Below, in pieces: positions 21,833 to 30,424 of a DNA stretch of 33,356 nucleotides; the stretch's first letter is position 1, and the number at the start of each line of letters is the position of its first letter. Source of the DNA: Thermobifida cellulosilytica TB100 (GTDB taxonomy: Bacteria; Actinomycetota; Actinomycetes; Streptosporangiales; Streptosporangiaceae); assembly GCF_001517975.1 (NCBI RefSeq), contig NZ_KQ950182.1:236737-270092 (forward strand), in the 5' to 3' direction. The notes under the pieces were generated by a model. That model worked only from the letters and a program-made list of their open reading frames with translations. It was not told the DNA's origin and searched no databases. The position numbers and the translations under genes were made by a program.

Positions 21833-22816
21833 GTGATCGAGAAGGGATCGGCGCGCCGGGACATGCCCGGGCGCCTGCTGCGTCTGCTGTCGCTGTTGCA
21901 GGGGCGGCGCGAGTGGTCGGGCGCCGAGCTCGCCGAGCGGCTCGGCGTCAGCACGCGCACCGTGCGCCGCGACGTCGACCGGCTGCGGGCGCTCGACTAC
22001 CCGGTGGAGAGCGCCCCCGGCACCGCGGGCGGCTACCGCCTGGTGGCCGGACGCGACCTGCCGCCGCTGCTGCTCGACGACGAGGAGGCGGTCGCCGTCG
22101 CACTCGGCCTGGTCCTGGCGGGCGGCAGCGGCGTCGCCGGGCTGGAGGAGACCGCGGTGCGGGCGCTGGCCAAGCTGGAGCGGGTCCTGCCCGCCCGGCT
22201 GCGCCCCCGGCTGGCGGCCCTCGGCGGCAGCGCCGACGCCGTTCCGGCGCGCGGCGCGCCCCGCGTCGATCCCGCCGTGCTGGCCGTGCTCGCCGCGTGC
22301 TGCCGCGACACCAGGACGGTGGCGTTCGACTACCGCGACCGCCGCGGGACCGGCAGCGCGCGCCGCGTCGAACCGCTCCGGCTGGTCGCGTTCGGAGGCC
22401 GGTGGTACCTGGTCGCCTACGATCCCGCCCGGGAGGACTGGCGGAGCTTCCGCGTCGACCGGATCACCGGGCCCCGGCCCTCGCACGACCGCTTCTGCCC
22501 GCGCCCGCTGCCCGCCCCGGACGCGGTCGCCTACCTCACCCGGTCGTTCGCCGCCGCCAGGTACCGCCACACCGCCCGCCTGGAGGTCGCCCTGGGGGCC
22601 GACGCGGTGCGGTCCCGGCTGTTCGCGCACGTCCCGGGGGAGATCGAGCCGCGGGGGCCGCGCGCGTGCGCCGTCCGGCTCAGCGCGGAGTCGGCCGAGC
22701 TGGTCGCCCAGTACGTCGCCGCGATCGCGGTGCTGGACGCCGACGTCGCCGTGGTGGACGCCTCCGAGGAGGTCGGGACCCTGCTGCGAGGGCTGGGGGA
22801 GCGGCTGGTGCGGTGA
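21833..22816 (+). CDS. WYL-domain (YafY/DeoR-like) regulator (327 aa)
   Basis: The N-terminal winged helix (about residues 12-70: RLLRLLSLLQGRREWSGAEL, then LGVSTRTVRRDVDRLRALDYPVE) is the HTH_11 type. The WYL domain follows (about 155-215: VAFDYRDRRG ... RRVEPLRLVAFGGRWYLVAYD) with the diagnostic W-Y-L triplet. A C-terminal WCX-like extension ends the protein. Start is GTG 21833 or ATG 21863; the second gives 317 aa. Divergent from the FAD oxidase, with a perfect inverted repeat between them, so it probably regulates that enzyme in response to a small ligand. Confidence 0.9.
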   Translation: MIEKGSARRDMPGRLLRLLSLLQGRREWSGAELAERLGVSTRTVRRDVDRLRALDYPVESAPGTAGGYRLVAGRDLPPLLLDDEEAVAVALGLVLAGGSGVAGLEETAVRALAKLERVLPARLRPRLAALGGSADAVPARGAPRVDPAVLAVLAACCRDTRTVAFDYRDRRGTGSARRVEPLRLVAFGGRWYLVAYDPAREDWRSFRVDRITGPRPSHDRFCPRPLPAPDAVAYLTRSFAAARYRHTARLEVALGADAVRSRLFAHVPGEIEPRGPRACAVRLSAESAELVAQYVAAIAVLDADVAVVDASEEVGTLLRGLGERLVR

Positions 22817-23001
22817 GCGGCACCGGACCCCGGCGTGTGGCGCACGTCACTTTCACGCCGGGGGTGGGATCGTCCTGCGGCGATGGGCCCTCCTATGGCC
22901 GCCCCTCACCGTTCCTCTTGGGCGCGGGGCGGCGCCGCCGTCTACCTTCGGGGCGACAGCGGACCGCAGTGTCCCCCGCAGCGGACGAAGGAGAGACGAC
23001 G

Positions 23002-23682
23002 ATGCCGACCTCCCGGCGCATCCTGCTCGCCCTGACCAGCCACGACCACCTCGTCGACGTGCACACCCCCACCGGCTACTACGTCGCGGAGGCCGCGCAC
23101 CCCTGGGAGGTGTTCCGCAGAGCCGGGTACGAGGTCTCCTTCGTGTCGGTCCGGGGCGGCCGGCCGCCCGAGACCGGCTACGACCCCGCCGACCCGGTGC
23201 AGCGGGCGTACCGCGAGGACCCCGACGTGGCCGCGGCGCTCGCCGACACGCCCACCGCCGCCGACCTCGACCCCGCCGACTACGCGGCCGTGTACTTCGT
23301 CGGCGGCCACGGCACCATGTGGGACTTCCCGCACGCCGCCGACCTGGCCGCGCTGGCCCGCGACGTCTACGAGGCGGGCGGCGTGGTCGCGGCGGTCTGC
23401 CACGGTCCGGCCGCGCTGGTCGGCCTCACCCTGTCCGACGGCCGCCCGCTCGTGGCGGGCAAGGCGTTCGCCTCCTTCACCAACGAGGAGGAGGAGCACG
23501 TCGGCCTCGCCGAGGTCGTGCCGTTCCTGCTCCAGGACAGGCTGACGGAGCTGGGCGGCGTCCACGTCAGGGCGCCCAAGTTCCAGCCGTGCGTCGTGGT
23601 CAACGAGCGGCTGGTCACCGGGCAGAACCCGGCCTCGGCGGCCGGGGTGGCCGAGGCCGTGGTCAAACTGCTCGCCTCCTGA
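23002..23682 (+). CDS. DJ-1/PfpI-family protein, Hsp31-like (226 aa)
   Basis: A class I glutamine-amidotransferase-like fold. The nucleophile elbow is VAAVCHGPAAL with Cys133. The upstream FVGGHGTMWDFP (about 102-113) and TGYYVAEAAHPWEVF (about 24-38, with the conserved Glu) are typical of the Hsp31/glyoxalase III branch. Members detoxify methylglyoxal or act as stress chaperones; which applies is not decided by sequence. ATG start with GAAGGAGAG upstream. The 185-bp gap before it (22817-23001) should hold its promoter. The gene abuts the convergent LysR gene with no gap. Confidence 0.9.
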   Translation: MPTSRRILLALTSHDHLVDVHTPTGYYVAEAAHPWEVFRRAGYEVSFVSVRGGRPPETGYDPADPVQRAYREDPDVAAALADTPTAADLDPADYAAVYFVGGHGTMWDFPHAADLAALARDVYEAGGVVAAVCHGPAALVGLTLSDGRPLVAGKAFASFTNEEEEHVGLAEVVPFLLQDRLTELGGVHVRAPKFQPCVVVNERLVTGQNPASAAGVAEAVVKLLAS

Positions 23683-24582
23683 CTAGCGCCCGCCCACCTC
23701 GGCCAGCAGCCGCTCGTGCACCGCGCGCACGTGCGGCAGGGCCAGCGCGCCCGCCCGCACGGCCAGGTACACGGTGTTGAGCGGCGGCAGCTCGGGCCGG
23801 TGCAGCACGGCCAGCTCGCCGCGGGCCAGCGCCCCGGCGACGAGATAGTCGGGCAGCACGCTGACGCCCGCCCCGGCGGCGACCACCGCCAGCACGGCGC
23901 GCAGGTCCGGCACCACGACGGCGGCCCGCATGGGCGGGCGCCGCTCGAAGACGGTCAGCCAGTAGCGGCGGACGATCGGCAGCTCCTCGGCGTAGGCGAC
24001 GACGGGGACGTCGTCCAGCGCCGCACCGCCGTCCGCCGCCACGTCCCCGGGCAGCCGGTCCACCCAGTCGGGGTGGCCCACCAGCAGGAACTCCTCGTCC
24101 ACCAGGGGAGTGGCCGCCACCCCGCGCCGCCGCGGCGGCACGGTGCACAGCACCAGGTCGTGGCGGCCCGCGAGCAGGCCGTCCACCAGCGGCTCCGGCA
24201 GGCCCGCACTGACCCGCAGCCGCAGCCCGTCGGCCACCAGCGGGGCGAGCGCGGGCAGGACGCGCTCGGCGAGCAGCTCGGCCGGGCCGCCGAGGTGGAC
24301 CGGCTGCTCGAACGGCGCCCGCCCCCGCAGCTCGGACTCGACGACCGCGGCGAGCCCGTCCAGGTGCGGGGCGAGCTGCCGGGCCAGGTGGTCGGCCGGG
24401 CCGGTGGGGCTCACCCCGCCCGGGTGGCGGACGAAGAGCTGCCTGCCCAGCGTGCGCTCCAGCGTCCGGATCTGCGCGGTCACGGTCGGCTGGGACACGC
24501 CCAGCGCGGCGGCGGCCCTGGTGAACGAGCCCGTGCGGTGGACGGTGAGGAACGTGCGCAGCAGTTCGAGGTTCACCCGCAC
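23683..24582 (-). CDS. LysR-family regulator (299 aa)
   Basis: N-terminal winged helix (residues 1-60: LELLRTFLTVHRTGSFTRAA, then LGVSQPTVTAQIRTLERTLG) followed by a LysR substrate-binding domain (about 90-290). Starts at GTG 24582 or GTG 24576 are possible. It lies 54 bp downstream of lutC on the same strand, with a TATCCT -10-like motif in the gap, so it may be part of the lut unit or separately transcribed. Known lut regulators are GntR-type, so a role in lactate control is uncertain. Its stop touches the stop of the convergent DJ-1 gene. Confidence 0.92.
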   Translation of the reverse strand: MRVNLELLRTFLTVHRTGSFTRAAAALGVSQPTVTAQIRTLERTLGRQLFVRHPGGVSPTGPADHLARQLAPHLDGLAAVVESELRGRAPFEQPVHLGGPAELLAERVLPALAPLVADGLRLRVSAGLPEPLVDGLLAGRHDLVLCTVPPRRRGVAATPLVDEEFLLVGHPDWVDRLPGDVAADGGAALDDVPVVAYAEELPIVRRYWLTVFERRPPMRAAVVVPDLRAVLAVVAAGAGVSVLPDYLVAGALARGELAVLHRPELPPLNTVYLAVRAGALALPHVRAVHERLLAEVGGR

Positions 24583-24636
24583 CCCTGACGATCCCGACGC
24601 TGTGGGTCCTTCCGGGCGCGCAGGATAGCCGCGCCG

Positions 24637-25275
24637 TCAGGCCCCCGTGCCGGGGGAGGAGACGATGAGCACCTCCAGGGTGCGGGGGCCGTGCACGCCC
24701 TCCACCCGGTTGAGCTCGATGTCGCTGGTGGCCGAGGGGCCGCTGATCCAGGTGAGCGGGCGGACGGGCGACAGCCGCGCCACCGCGTCGGGCACGTCCG
24801 CGACGATCCGGGCGGCGTCCACCACGCACAGGTGGTAGTCGGGCACCAGGGTCAGCGCCCGCCGCCCCTGGGCCGCGCCCCCGTCCAGCACGATCGTGCC
24901 GGTCGCGGCGACGGCCACCGCGCAGCCGGTGACCACGCCGTCCACCGCGTCCAGCGCGGCCGGGTCGAGTCCGTCGTCGGCCACCAGCTCCGCCTCGCAG
25001 CGGCTCGTCCACTCCTCGGGCAGGTCGGCGGGCACCACCACGCGCCCGGCCCCGCGCCGCCGCAGCGCCGCTGCGACCGCCTCGGGCAGGTCGGCGGCGC
25101 CGACCCGCACCGGGCGGGCCCGGTAGTGCTCCAGCCGGTCCGCGAACAGGTCGACCAGTCCGTCCGTCGCGGCCCGGCCGGGCGGCACCGCGACCGGGGC
25201 GGGCTCCTCGTCGCGCGGCACGTCGGCCAGTGCCGCCCGCACCCTGGCCAGGATGCGCTCCCGTGACCGGTTCAC
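24637..25275 (-). CDS. lutC: Lactate utilisation protein LutC (212 aa)
   Basis: LUD-domain protein of the LutC/YkgG family: SRERILARVRAALADVP at the N-terminus, DGVVTGCAVAVAATGTIVLDGG (about 110-132) and LTLVPDYHLCVVDAARIV (about 140-157), ending in a conserved GPSATSDIELNRVEGVHGPR. With LutA and LutB it forms the iron-sulfur L-lactate oxidase complex in the cytoplasm or at the membrane. The GTG at 25275 overlaps the lutB stop by four bases. Confidence 0.94.
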   Translation of the reverse strand: MNRSRERILARVRAALADVPRDEEPAPVAVPPGRAATDGLVDLFADRLEHYRARPVRVGAADLPEAVAAALRRRGAGRVVVPADLPEEWTSRCEAELVADDGLDPAALDAVDGVVTGCAVAVAATGTIVLDGGAAQGRRALTLVPDYHLCVVDAARIVADVPDAVARLSPVRPLTWISGPSATSDIELNRVEGVHGPRTLEVLIVSSPGTGA

Positions 25276-26702
25276 CGTCCGTCCTCCTTCTCGCGCCGCG
25301 CCCACCAGTCCCGGAACGGCTCGGCCGGGATCTCGGGGAGGTCGCGGGTGTCGGTCCAGGCCGCCGCGGGCCCCAGCGGCAGCCGCCGCGGCACCAGCGA
25401 CCGCACCGCCCCCGCCGCGCGCTGCGCCCAGGCGAGGCGGCGCTCGTCGCCCAGCGTCCAGGACGCGGCGGCCAGCAGCGCGCGCTCGCCCGGACGGCCG
25501 CCCTGCTCGACCACCCGTTCGCGCAGGTGGACGAGGACCTCGGGGATGTCGATGGCCACCGGGCACACCTCGAAGCAGGCGCCGCACAGCGACGACGCGT
25601 ACGGCAGCGCCGCGTCCGCCTCCGAGGCGGTGCCGCGCAACTGCGGGGTGAGGATCGCGCCGATCGGCCCCGGGTAGACCGAGCCGTAGGCGTGGCCGCC
25701 CGCCCGCTCGTAGACGGGGCACACGTTCAGGCAGGCCGAGCAGCGGATGCAGCGCAGCGTCTGGCGGCCCACCGCGTCGGCGAGCACGTCGGTGCGCCCG
25801 TTGTCCAGCAGCACCAGGTGGAACTCGCGGGGGCCGTCGCCGGGCGCGACCCCGGTCCACATCGAGGTGTAGGGGTTCATGCGCTCGCCGGTGGAGGAGC
25901 GCGGCAGCAGGCGCAGGAACACCTCCAGGTCCCGCCAGGTGGGCACCAGCTTCTCGATGCCCACCACGGAGATCAGCGTCTCGGGCAGGGTCAGGCACAT
26001 CCGGCCGTTGCCCTCCGACTCCAGCACCACCAGGGTGCCGGTCTCGGCGACCGCGAAGTTCGCGCCGGACACCGCCACCTTCGCGGTGAGGAAGCGTTCG
26101 CGCAGGTGGCGGCGGGCGGCCTCGGCGAGGGCGCGCGGGTCGTCGGTGAGGTCCGCGGGTGCGGGCCGCCCCCAGTCGGCCATGGCGCGCAGGAAGATCT
26201 CGCGGATCTCGGCGCGGTTGCGGTGGATGGCGGGCACCAGGATGTGGGAGGGGCGGTCCTCGGCCAGTTGCACGATGAGCTCGGCCAGGTCGGTCTCGTA
26301 GGCGGTGATCCCGGCCTCGGCGAGCGCCTCGTTGAGGCCGATCTCCTGGGTGGCCATCGACTTGACCTTGACCACCTCGCGGTGGCCGGTGGCGCGCACC
26401 AGCTCGGTGACCACGGCGTTGGCCTCGGCGGCGTCCACGGCCCAGTGCACGTGCCCGCCCGCGGCGGTGACCGCCTCCTCCAACTGCTCCAGGTAGCGGT
26501 CCAGGTGGCGCAGGGTGCGGTCCTTGATCGCCGCGCCCGCGGCGCGCAGCGCCTCCCAGTCGTCGACCTCCGCCACGGCCCGGCCGCGGGTGCGGCGGAT
26601 GGTGCGGGTGGCCCGGTGCAGGTTGTGCCGGAGCTGGGCGTCGGCGACGGCGGCCTCGGCGGCTTTCGGGAACGGGGGCATCCCCAGGAAGGTCCGGCTC
26701 AC
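25272..26702 (-). CDS. lutB: Lactate utilisation iron-sulfur protein LutB (476 aa)
   Basis: The N-terminal LUD domain (about 60-290, including KVKSMATQEIGLNEAL and AVSGANFAVAETGTLVVLESEGNG) is followed by two 4Fe-4S motifs, CIRCSACLNVCPVY (about 317-330) and CGACFEVCPV (about 370-379), and a C-terminal extension (DUF3390-like) ending near FRDWWARRE. It passes electrons from lactate within LutABC. The GTG at 26702 overlaps the lutA stop (GTGA), and the 3' end overlaps lutC. Confidence 0.95.
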   Translation of the reverse strand: MSRTFLGMPPFPKAAEAAVADAQLRHNLHRATRTIRRTRGRAVAEVDDWEALRAAGAAIKDRTLRHLDRYLEQLEEAVTAAGGHVHWAVDAAEANAVVTELVRATGHREVVKVKSMATQEIGLNEALAEAGITAYETDLAELIVQLAEDRPSHILVPAIHRNRAEIREIFLRAMADWGRPAPADLTDDPRALAEAARRHLRERFLTAKVAVSGANFAVAETGTLVVLESEGNGRMCLTLPETLISVVGIEKLVPTWRDLEVFLRLLPRSSTGERMNPYTSMWTGVAPGDGPREFHLVLLDNGRTDVLADAVGRQTLRCIRCSACLNVCPVYERAGGHAYGSVYPGPIGAILTPQLRGTASEADAALPYASSLCGACFEVCPVAIDIPEVLVHLRERVVEQGGRPGERALLAAASWTLGDERRLAWAQRAAGAVRSLVPRRLPLGPAAAWTDTRDLPEIPAEPFRDWWARREKEDGR

Positions 26703-27436
26703 CGGACGGCCTCCTTCTCGGTCGAGGCGAGGATCTCCGCCAGGTGCATGACGCGCATGCCCGAGCGCTGCCGCCGCAGGACGCCGCCGATGTGCATGAG
26801 GCAGGAGTTGTCGACGGCGCACAGCACCTCCGCGCCGGTCGCGGCGGCGTTGCGGGCCTTGTCCCAGCCCATCGCCGCGGACACGGCCGGGTTCTTCACC
26901 GCGAAGGTGCCGCCGAAGCCGCAGCACTCCTCGGCGTCGGGCAGCTCCACCAGCTCCAGGCCGCGCACCGCGCGCAGCAGGCGCAGCGGGCGGTCGCCCA
27001 GGCCGAGCAGGCGCATGCCGTGGCAGGTGGGGTGGTAGGCGACCCGGTGCGGGAAGTAGGCGCCCACGTCGGTGACGCCGAGGACGTCCACCAGCAGTTC
27101 GGACAGGTCGAGCACGCGGGGCGCCACCTCGGCGGCGGCGCGGCCCAGGCGGCTGCCGGCCGGGGCCAGCCTGGGGTAGTTGTCGCGGACCATGGCCGCG
27201 CACGACCCGGACGGGGCGAGGACCACGTCGTGGTCGGCGAAGGTCTCCACGAACCGCACGGCCAGCCGCTGGGCGTCGCGGCGGTAGCCGGTGTTGTAGT
27301 GCATCTGCCCGCAGCAGGTCTGCCCGGCCGGGAACACCACCTCGTGGCCCAGCCGCTCCAGCAGGCGCACGACGGCCTGGCCGGTGCGCGGGAACAGGGT
27401 GTCGTTCACGCAGGTCACGAACAGGGCGATCCGCAT
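26699..27436 (-). CDS. lutA: Lactate utilisation Fe-S subunit LutA (245 aa)
   Basis: A protein with two CCG domains: CCGQMHYNTGY (about 40) and EECCGFGGTFAVKNP (about 165-180), each with its upstream single Cys, as in glycolate oxidase GlpC/GlcF and LutA. These bind an unusual iron-sulfur cluster. First gene of lutABC. The ATG at 27436 has GAGAGG just upstream; a longer frame to 27694 lacks support and would run into the metY leader region. On the minus strand a TTGACC occurs 60-70 bp before the start, but no good -10 accompanies it. Confidence 0.94.
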   Translation of the reverse strand: MRIALFVTCVNDTLFPRTGQAVVRLLERLGHEVVFPAGQTCCGQMHYNTGYRRDAQRLAVRFVETFADHDVVLAPSGSCAAMVRDNYPRLAPAGSRLGRAAAEVAPRVLDLSELLVDVLGVTDVGAYFPHRVAYHPTCHGMRLLGLGDRPLRLLRAVRGLELVELPDAEECCGFGGTFAVKNPAVSAAMGWDKARNAAATGAEVLCAVDNSCLMHIGGVLRRQRSGMRVMHLAEILASTEKEAVR

Positions 27437-27692
27437 GGTGCCTCTCGGTTTCGGGCGGGTGGAGATCCCAGGTGATCCCACCGGTTCACTCGGGTCAACG
27501 CTAGCCGGAGCGGGGGCCGGTGAGGGGGTCGCGCGCCGGGAGGTCGCGGAGTGGCGATGGACACTTCTGGACAAAAGGGGCATCCCTGGTGGGCCGGTGT
27601 GTGGAAAAGACCGATACGCTTGGAGAATGCTGCACCGTCCGAAATATGAGACTCCTGGACGGGATGGTGAGACAGCAGTTAACCTCGTTGGC

Positions 27693-27767
27693 ATGGTTGA
27701 GCTCGTCTCGCGTCGCCACGTCGACTACGCACGCGTGAACAGCATGCTCTGTCCCGGCATGCGCTGA
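27693..27767 (+). CDS. Actinobacterial leader peptide, sulfur-gene type (24 aa)
   Basis: The 24-codon frame reads MVELVSRRHVDYARVNSMLC then PGMR. The RRHVDxxRV-x-S-x-x-C pattern matches the short 'putative leader peptides' found upstream of cysteine, sulfate and methionine genes in Streptomyces and relatives. The late Cys codon (TGT) is the plausible sensor: ribosome stalling when cysteinyl-tRNA is low would change folding of the downstream RNA. It ends 153 bp before metY, on the same strand. The rest of the gap (27437-27692 and 27768-27920) shows no other gene, and I see no SAM riboswitch pattern. A clear ribosome site is not visible. Confidence 0.72.
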   Translation: MVELVSRRHVDYARVNSMLCPGMR

Positions 27768-27920
27768 TCCGACGACGCCTTCTCCGCCGGAGTCCGCACC
27801 GCCCGGCGCGCTGTCAACCATTCGCCTTTCCCCGGACCGCCGACCGCGCTCGGCCCTGTCCGCCTGCACACAGGCCTGCTTTCCGATCCAATCCCACCAG
27901 TGCGTTCTGACAGGAGCACC

Positions 27921-29255
27921 ATGACCGCCGAAGACACCACGCCCGAGTCCGCCGCCAACCCCGGAGAGTGGTCGTTCGAGACCAAGCAGATCCACGCCGG
28001 GGCCGCCCCCGACCCGGCCACCAACGCGCGGGCCACCCCGATCTACCAGACCACCTCCTACGTCTTCCGGGACACCCAGCACGGTGCCGACCTGTTCAGC
28101 CTGGCCGAGCCCGGCAACATCTACACCCGTATCATGAACCCCACCCAGGACGTGCTGGAGCAGCGGCTGGCCGCCCTGGAGGGCGGGGTCGCCGCGGTTG
28201 CGTTCGCGTCCGGCTCGGCGGCGCTCACCGCGGCCGTCCTCAACCTGGTGGGCGCGGGCGACCACCTCGTCACCAGCCCGTCGCTGTACGGCGGCACCTA
28301 CAACCTGTTCCACTACACGCTGCCCAAGCTCGGCGTCGAGGTCACCTTCATCGAGGACCAGGACGACATCGACGAGTGGCGCGCCGCGGTCCGCCCGAAC
28401 ACCAAGCTGTTCTTCGCCGAGACCCTGCCCAACCCGGCCAACAACGTGCTCGACGTGCGCGCCGTGGCCGACGCCGCCCACGAGGCCGGGGTGCCGCTCG
28501 TGGTCGACAACACCGTGCCCACCCCCTACCTGCTGCGGCCCATCGAGCACGGCGCCGACATCGTGGTCCACTCCGCCACCAAGTTCCTCGGCGGCCACGG
28601 CACCACCATCGCGGGCATCGTGGTGGACGGCGGCACCTTCGACTTCGGCGCCCACGGCGACCGCTTCCCCGGCTTCGTCCAGCCCGACCCCAGCTACCAC
28701 GGCCTGAAGTACTGGGAGGCGCTGGGCCCGGGCGCCTACGCGGCCAAGCTGCGCGTCCAACTGCTGCGCGACACCGGCGCGGCGATCTCGCCGTTCAACA
28801 GCTTCCTGATCATCCAGGGCATCGAGACGCTGTCGCTGCGCATGGAGCGGCACGTCGCCAACGCCCAGGCGCTCGCCGAGTGGCTGGAGTCCCGCGACGA
28901 GGTGGAGAAGGTCTACTACCCGGGCCTGCCCTCCAGCCCCTACTACGAGGCGGCCAAGAAGTACCTGCCCAAGGGCGCGGGCGCGATCGTCTCCTTCGAG
29001 CTGCGCGGCGGCGTCGAGGCCGGACGCGCCCTGGTGGACGGCACCGAGCTGTTCAGCCAGCTCGTCAACATCGGTGACGTGCGCAGCCTCATCGTCCACC
29101 CCGCCAGCACCACCCACAGCCAGCTCAGCCCCGAAGAGCAGCTCGCCAGCGGGGTCACCCCCGGCCTCGTCCGGCTGTCCGTGGGCCTGGAGCACGTCGA
29201 CGACCTGCGCGCGGACCTGGAGGCCGGGCTGCGCGCGGCCAAGGCGTACCAGTGA
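27921..29255 (+). CDS. metY: O-acetylhomoserine sulfhydrylase MetY (444 aa)
   Basis: A PLP enzyme of the Cys/Met metabolism family that makes homocysteine from O-acetylhomoserine and sulfide. Motifs: [11 protein letters not shown] (about 36), [11 protein letters not shown] (about 62), the PLP-stacking Tyr in [10 protein letters not shown] (about 120), DNTVPTPYL (about 195) and the PLP Lys in [11 protein letters not shown] (K221). The long insertion around [14 protein letters not shown] is typical of the sulfhydrylase rather than the cystathionine synthases. ATG start with AGGAG five bases upstream. It overlaps metX by four bases, giving a two-step operon, preceded by a leader peptide. Confidence 0.95.
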   Translation: MTAEDTTPESAANPGEWSFETKQIHAGAAPDPATNARATPIYQTTSYVFRDTQHGADLFSLAEPGNIYTRIMNPTQDVLEQRLAALEGGVAAVAFASGSAALTAAVLNLVGAGDHLVTSPSLYGGTYNLFHYTLPKLGVEVTFIEDQDDIDEWRAAVRPNTKLFFAETLPNPANNVLDVRAVADAAHEAGVPLVVDNTVPTPYLLRPIEHGADIVVHSATKFLGGHGTTIAGIVVDGGTFDFGAHGDRFPGFVQPDPSYHGLKYWEALGPGAYAAKLRVQLLRDTGAAISPFNSFLIIQGIETLSLRMERHVANAQALAEWLESRDEVEKVYYPGLPSSPYYEAAKKYLPKGAGAIVSFELRGGVEAGRALVDGTELFSQLVNIGDVRSLIVHPASTTHSQLSPEEQLASGVTPGLVRLSVGLEHVDDLRADLEAGLRAAKAYQ

Positions 29256-30391
29256 GCCAAGGCGGCACCGGTCCCCTTCCCGCCACCGGCGCGTGGCGGG
29301 AGGGGGACCCCCCGGGGGACCGGCGCTGGGCCGTACTCGACGAGCCGCTGCCCCTGGAGAGCGGCGGCGAGCTGCCCGGCGTCCGGCTGGCGTACGAGAC
29401 ATGGGGGAGTCTCAACGCCGACCGCTCCAACGCGGTCCTCGTGCTGCACGCCCTGACCGGCGACAGCCACGTGGTGGGGCCGGAAGGCCCCGGCCATCCC
29501 AGTCCCGGCTGGTGGGAGGGCATCATCGGCCCCGGCCTGCCGCTGGACACCAACCGGTACTTCGTGGTCGCCCCCAACGTGCTGGGCGGCTGCCAGGGCA
29601 GTACCGGCCCGTCGTCGACCGCTCCCGACGGCAGGCCGTGGGGCTCCCGCTTCCCACGGATCACCATCCGCGACACCGTCCGTGCCGAACTCGTGCTGCT
29701 GCGCGAGTTCGGCATCGACGCGTGGGCCGCGGTCCTCGGCGGCTCCATGGGCGGCATGCGCGCCCTGGAGTGGGCGGCCTCCCACCCCGAGCAGGTCCGC
29801 CGCCTGCTGCTGCTGGCCAGCCCTGCGGCCAGCTCCGCACAGCAGATCGCGTGGGCCGCGCCGCAGTTGCACGCCGTCCGGTCCGACCCGCACTGGCACG
29901 GCGGCGACTACTACGACCGGCCCGGCCCCGGACCGGTCGCCGGGATGGGGATCGCCCGCCGCATCGCGCACATCACCTACCGGGGAGCCACCGAGTTCGA
30001 CGCGCGGTTCGGCCGGGCCGCGCAGGACGGCGAGGACCCGATGGGCGACGGCCGCTTCGCGGTCGAGTCCTACCTGGACCACCACGCGGCCAAACTGGCC
30101 CGCCGCTTCGACGCGGGCAGCTACGTGGTGCTCACCCAGGCCATGAACACCCACGACGTGGGCCGGGGCCGGGGCGGGGTCGCCGCGGCGCTGCGCCGCG
30201 TCACCGCCCGCACCCTGGTCGGCGGGGTCAGCAGCGACCACCTGTACCCGCTGGCCCAGCAACAGGAGCTGGCCGAGGGCATCCCCGGCGCCGACCGGGT
30301 CCGCGTCATCGAGTCGGAGGCGGGCCACGACGGCTTCCTCACCGAGATCGACCAGGTGTCGATCCTCATCAAGGAGCTCCTCGCGAGCTGA
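29252..30391 (+). CDS. metX: Homoserine O-acetyltransferase MetX (379 aa)
   Basis: Alpha/beta-hydrolase-fold enzyme that acetylates L-homoserine with acetyl-CoA, feeding MetY. Catalytic triad: Ser165 in GGSMGGM, Asp329 in SSDHLYP and His359 in AGHDGF. Also typical are NAVLVLHALTGDSHV, WWEGIIGPG and NVLGGCQGSTGP. The GTG start overlaps the metY stop. Length and motifs are normal; substrate choice (acetyl rather than succinyl) is inferred from pairing with MetY. Confidence 0.95.
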   Translation: MSQGGTGPLPATGAWREGDPPGDRRWAVLDEPLPLESGGELPGVRLAYETWGSLNADRSNAVLVLHALTGDSHVVGPEGPGHPSPGWWEGIIGPGLPLDTNRYFVVAPNVLGGCQGSTGPSSTAPDGRPWGSRFPRITIRDTVRAELVLLREFGIDAWAAVLGGSMGGMRALEWAASHPEQVRRLLLLASPAASSAQQIAWAAPQLHAVRSDPHWHGGDYYDRPGPGPVAGMGIARRIAHITYRGATEFDARFGRAAQDGEDPMGDGRFAVESYLDHHAAKLARRFDAGSYVVLTQAMNTHDVGRGRGGVAAALRRVTARTLVGGVSSDHLYPLAQQQELAEGIPGADRVRVIESEAGHDGFLTEIDQVSILIKELLAS

Positions 30392-30396
30392 CACCG

Positions 30397-30424
30397 GACC
30401 GTGCCGCCGCGCGGCGGCACGGTC
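30397..30424. terminator. Bidirectional terminator after metX
   Basis: A perfect 28-bp palindrome (GACCGTGCCGCCGC and its complement) lies five bases after the metX stop and overlaps the stop of the convergent ATPase gene. Confidence 0.8.

Noticed and set aside
27437-27920. SAM-II or SAM-IV riboswitch upstream of metY
   Set aside because: I could not find the conserved core motifs; the leader peptide is the better supported control element.
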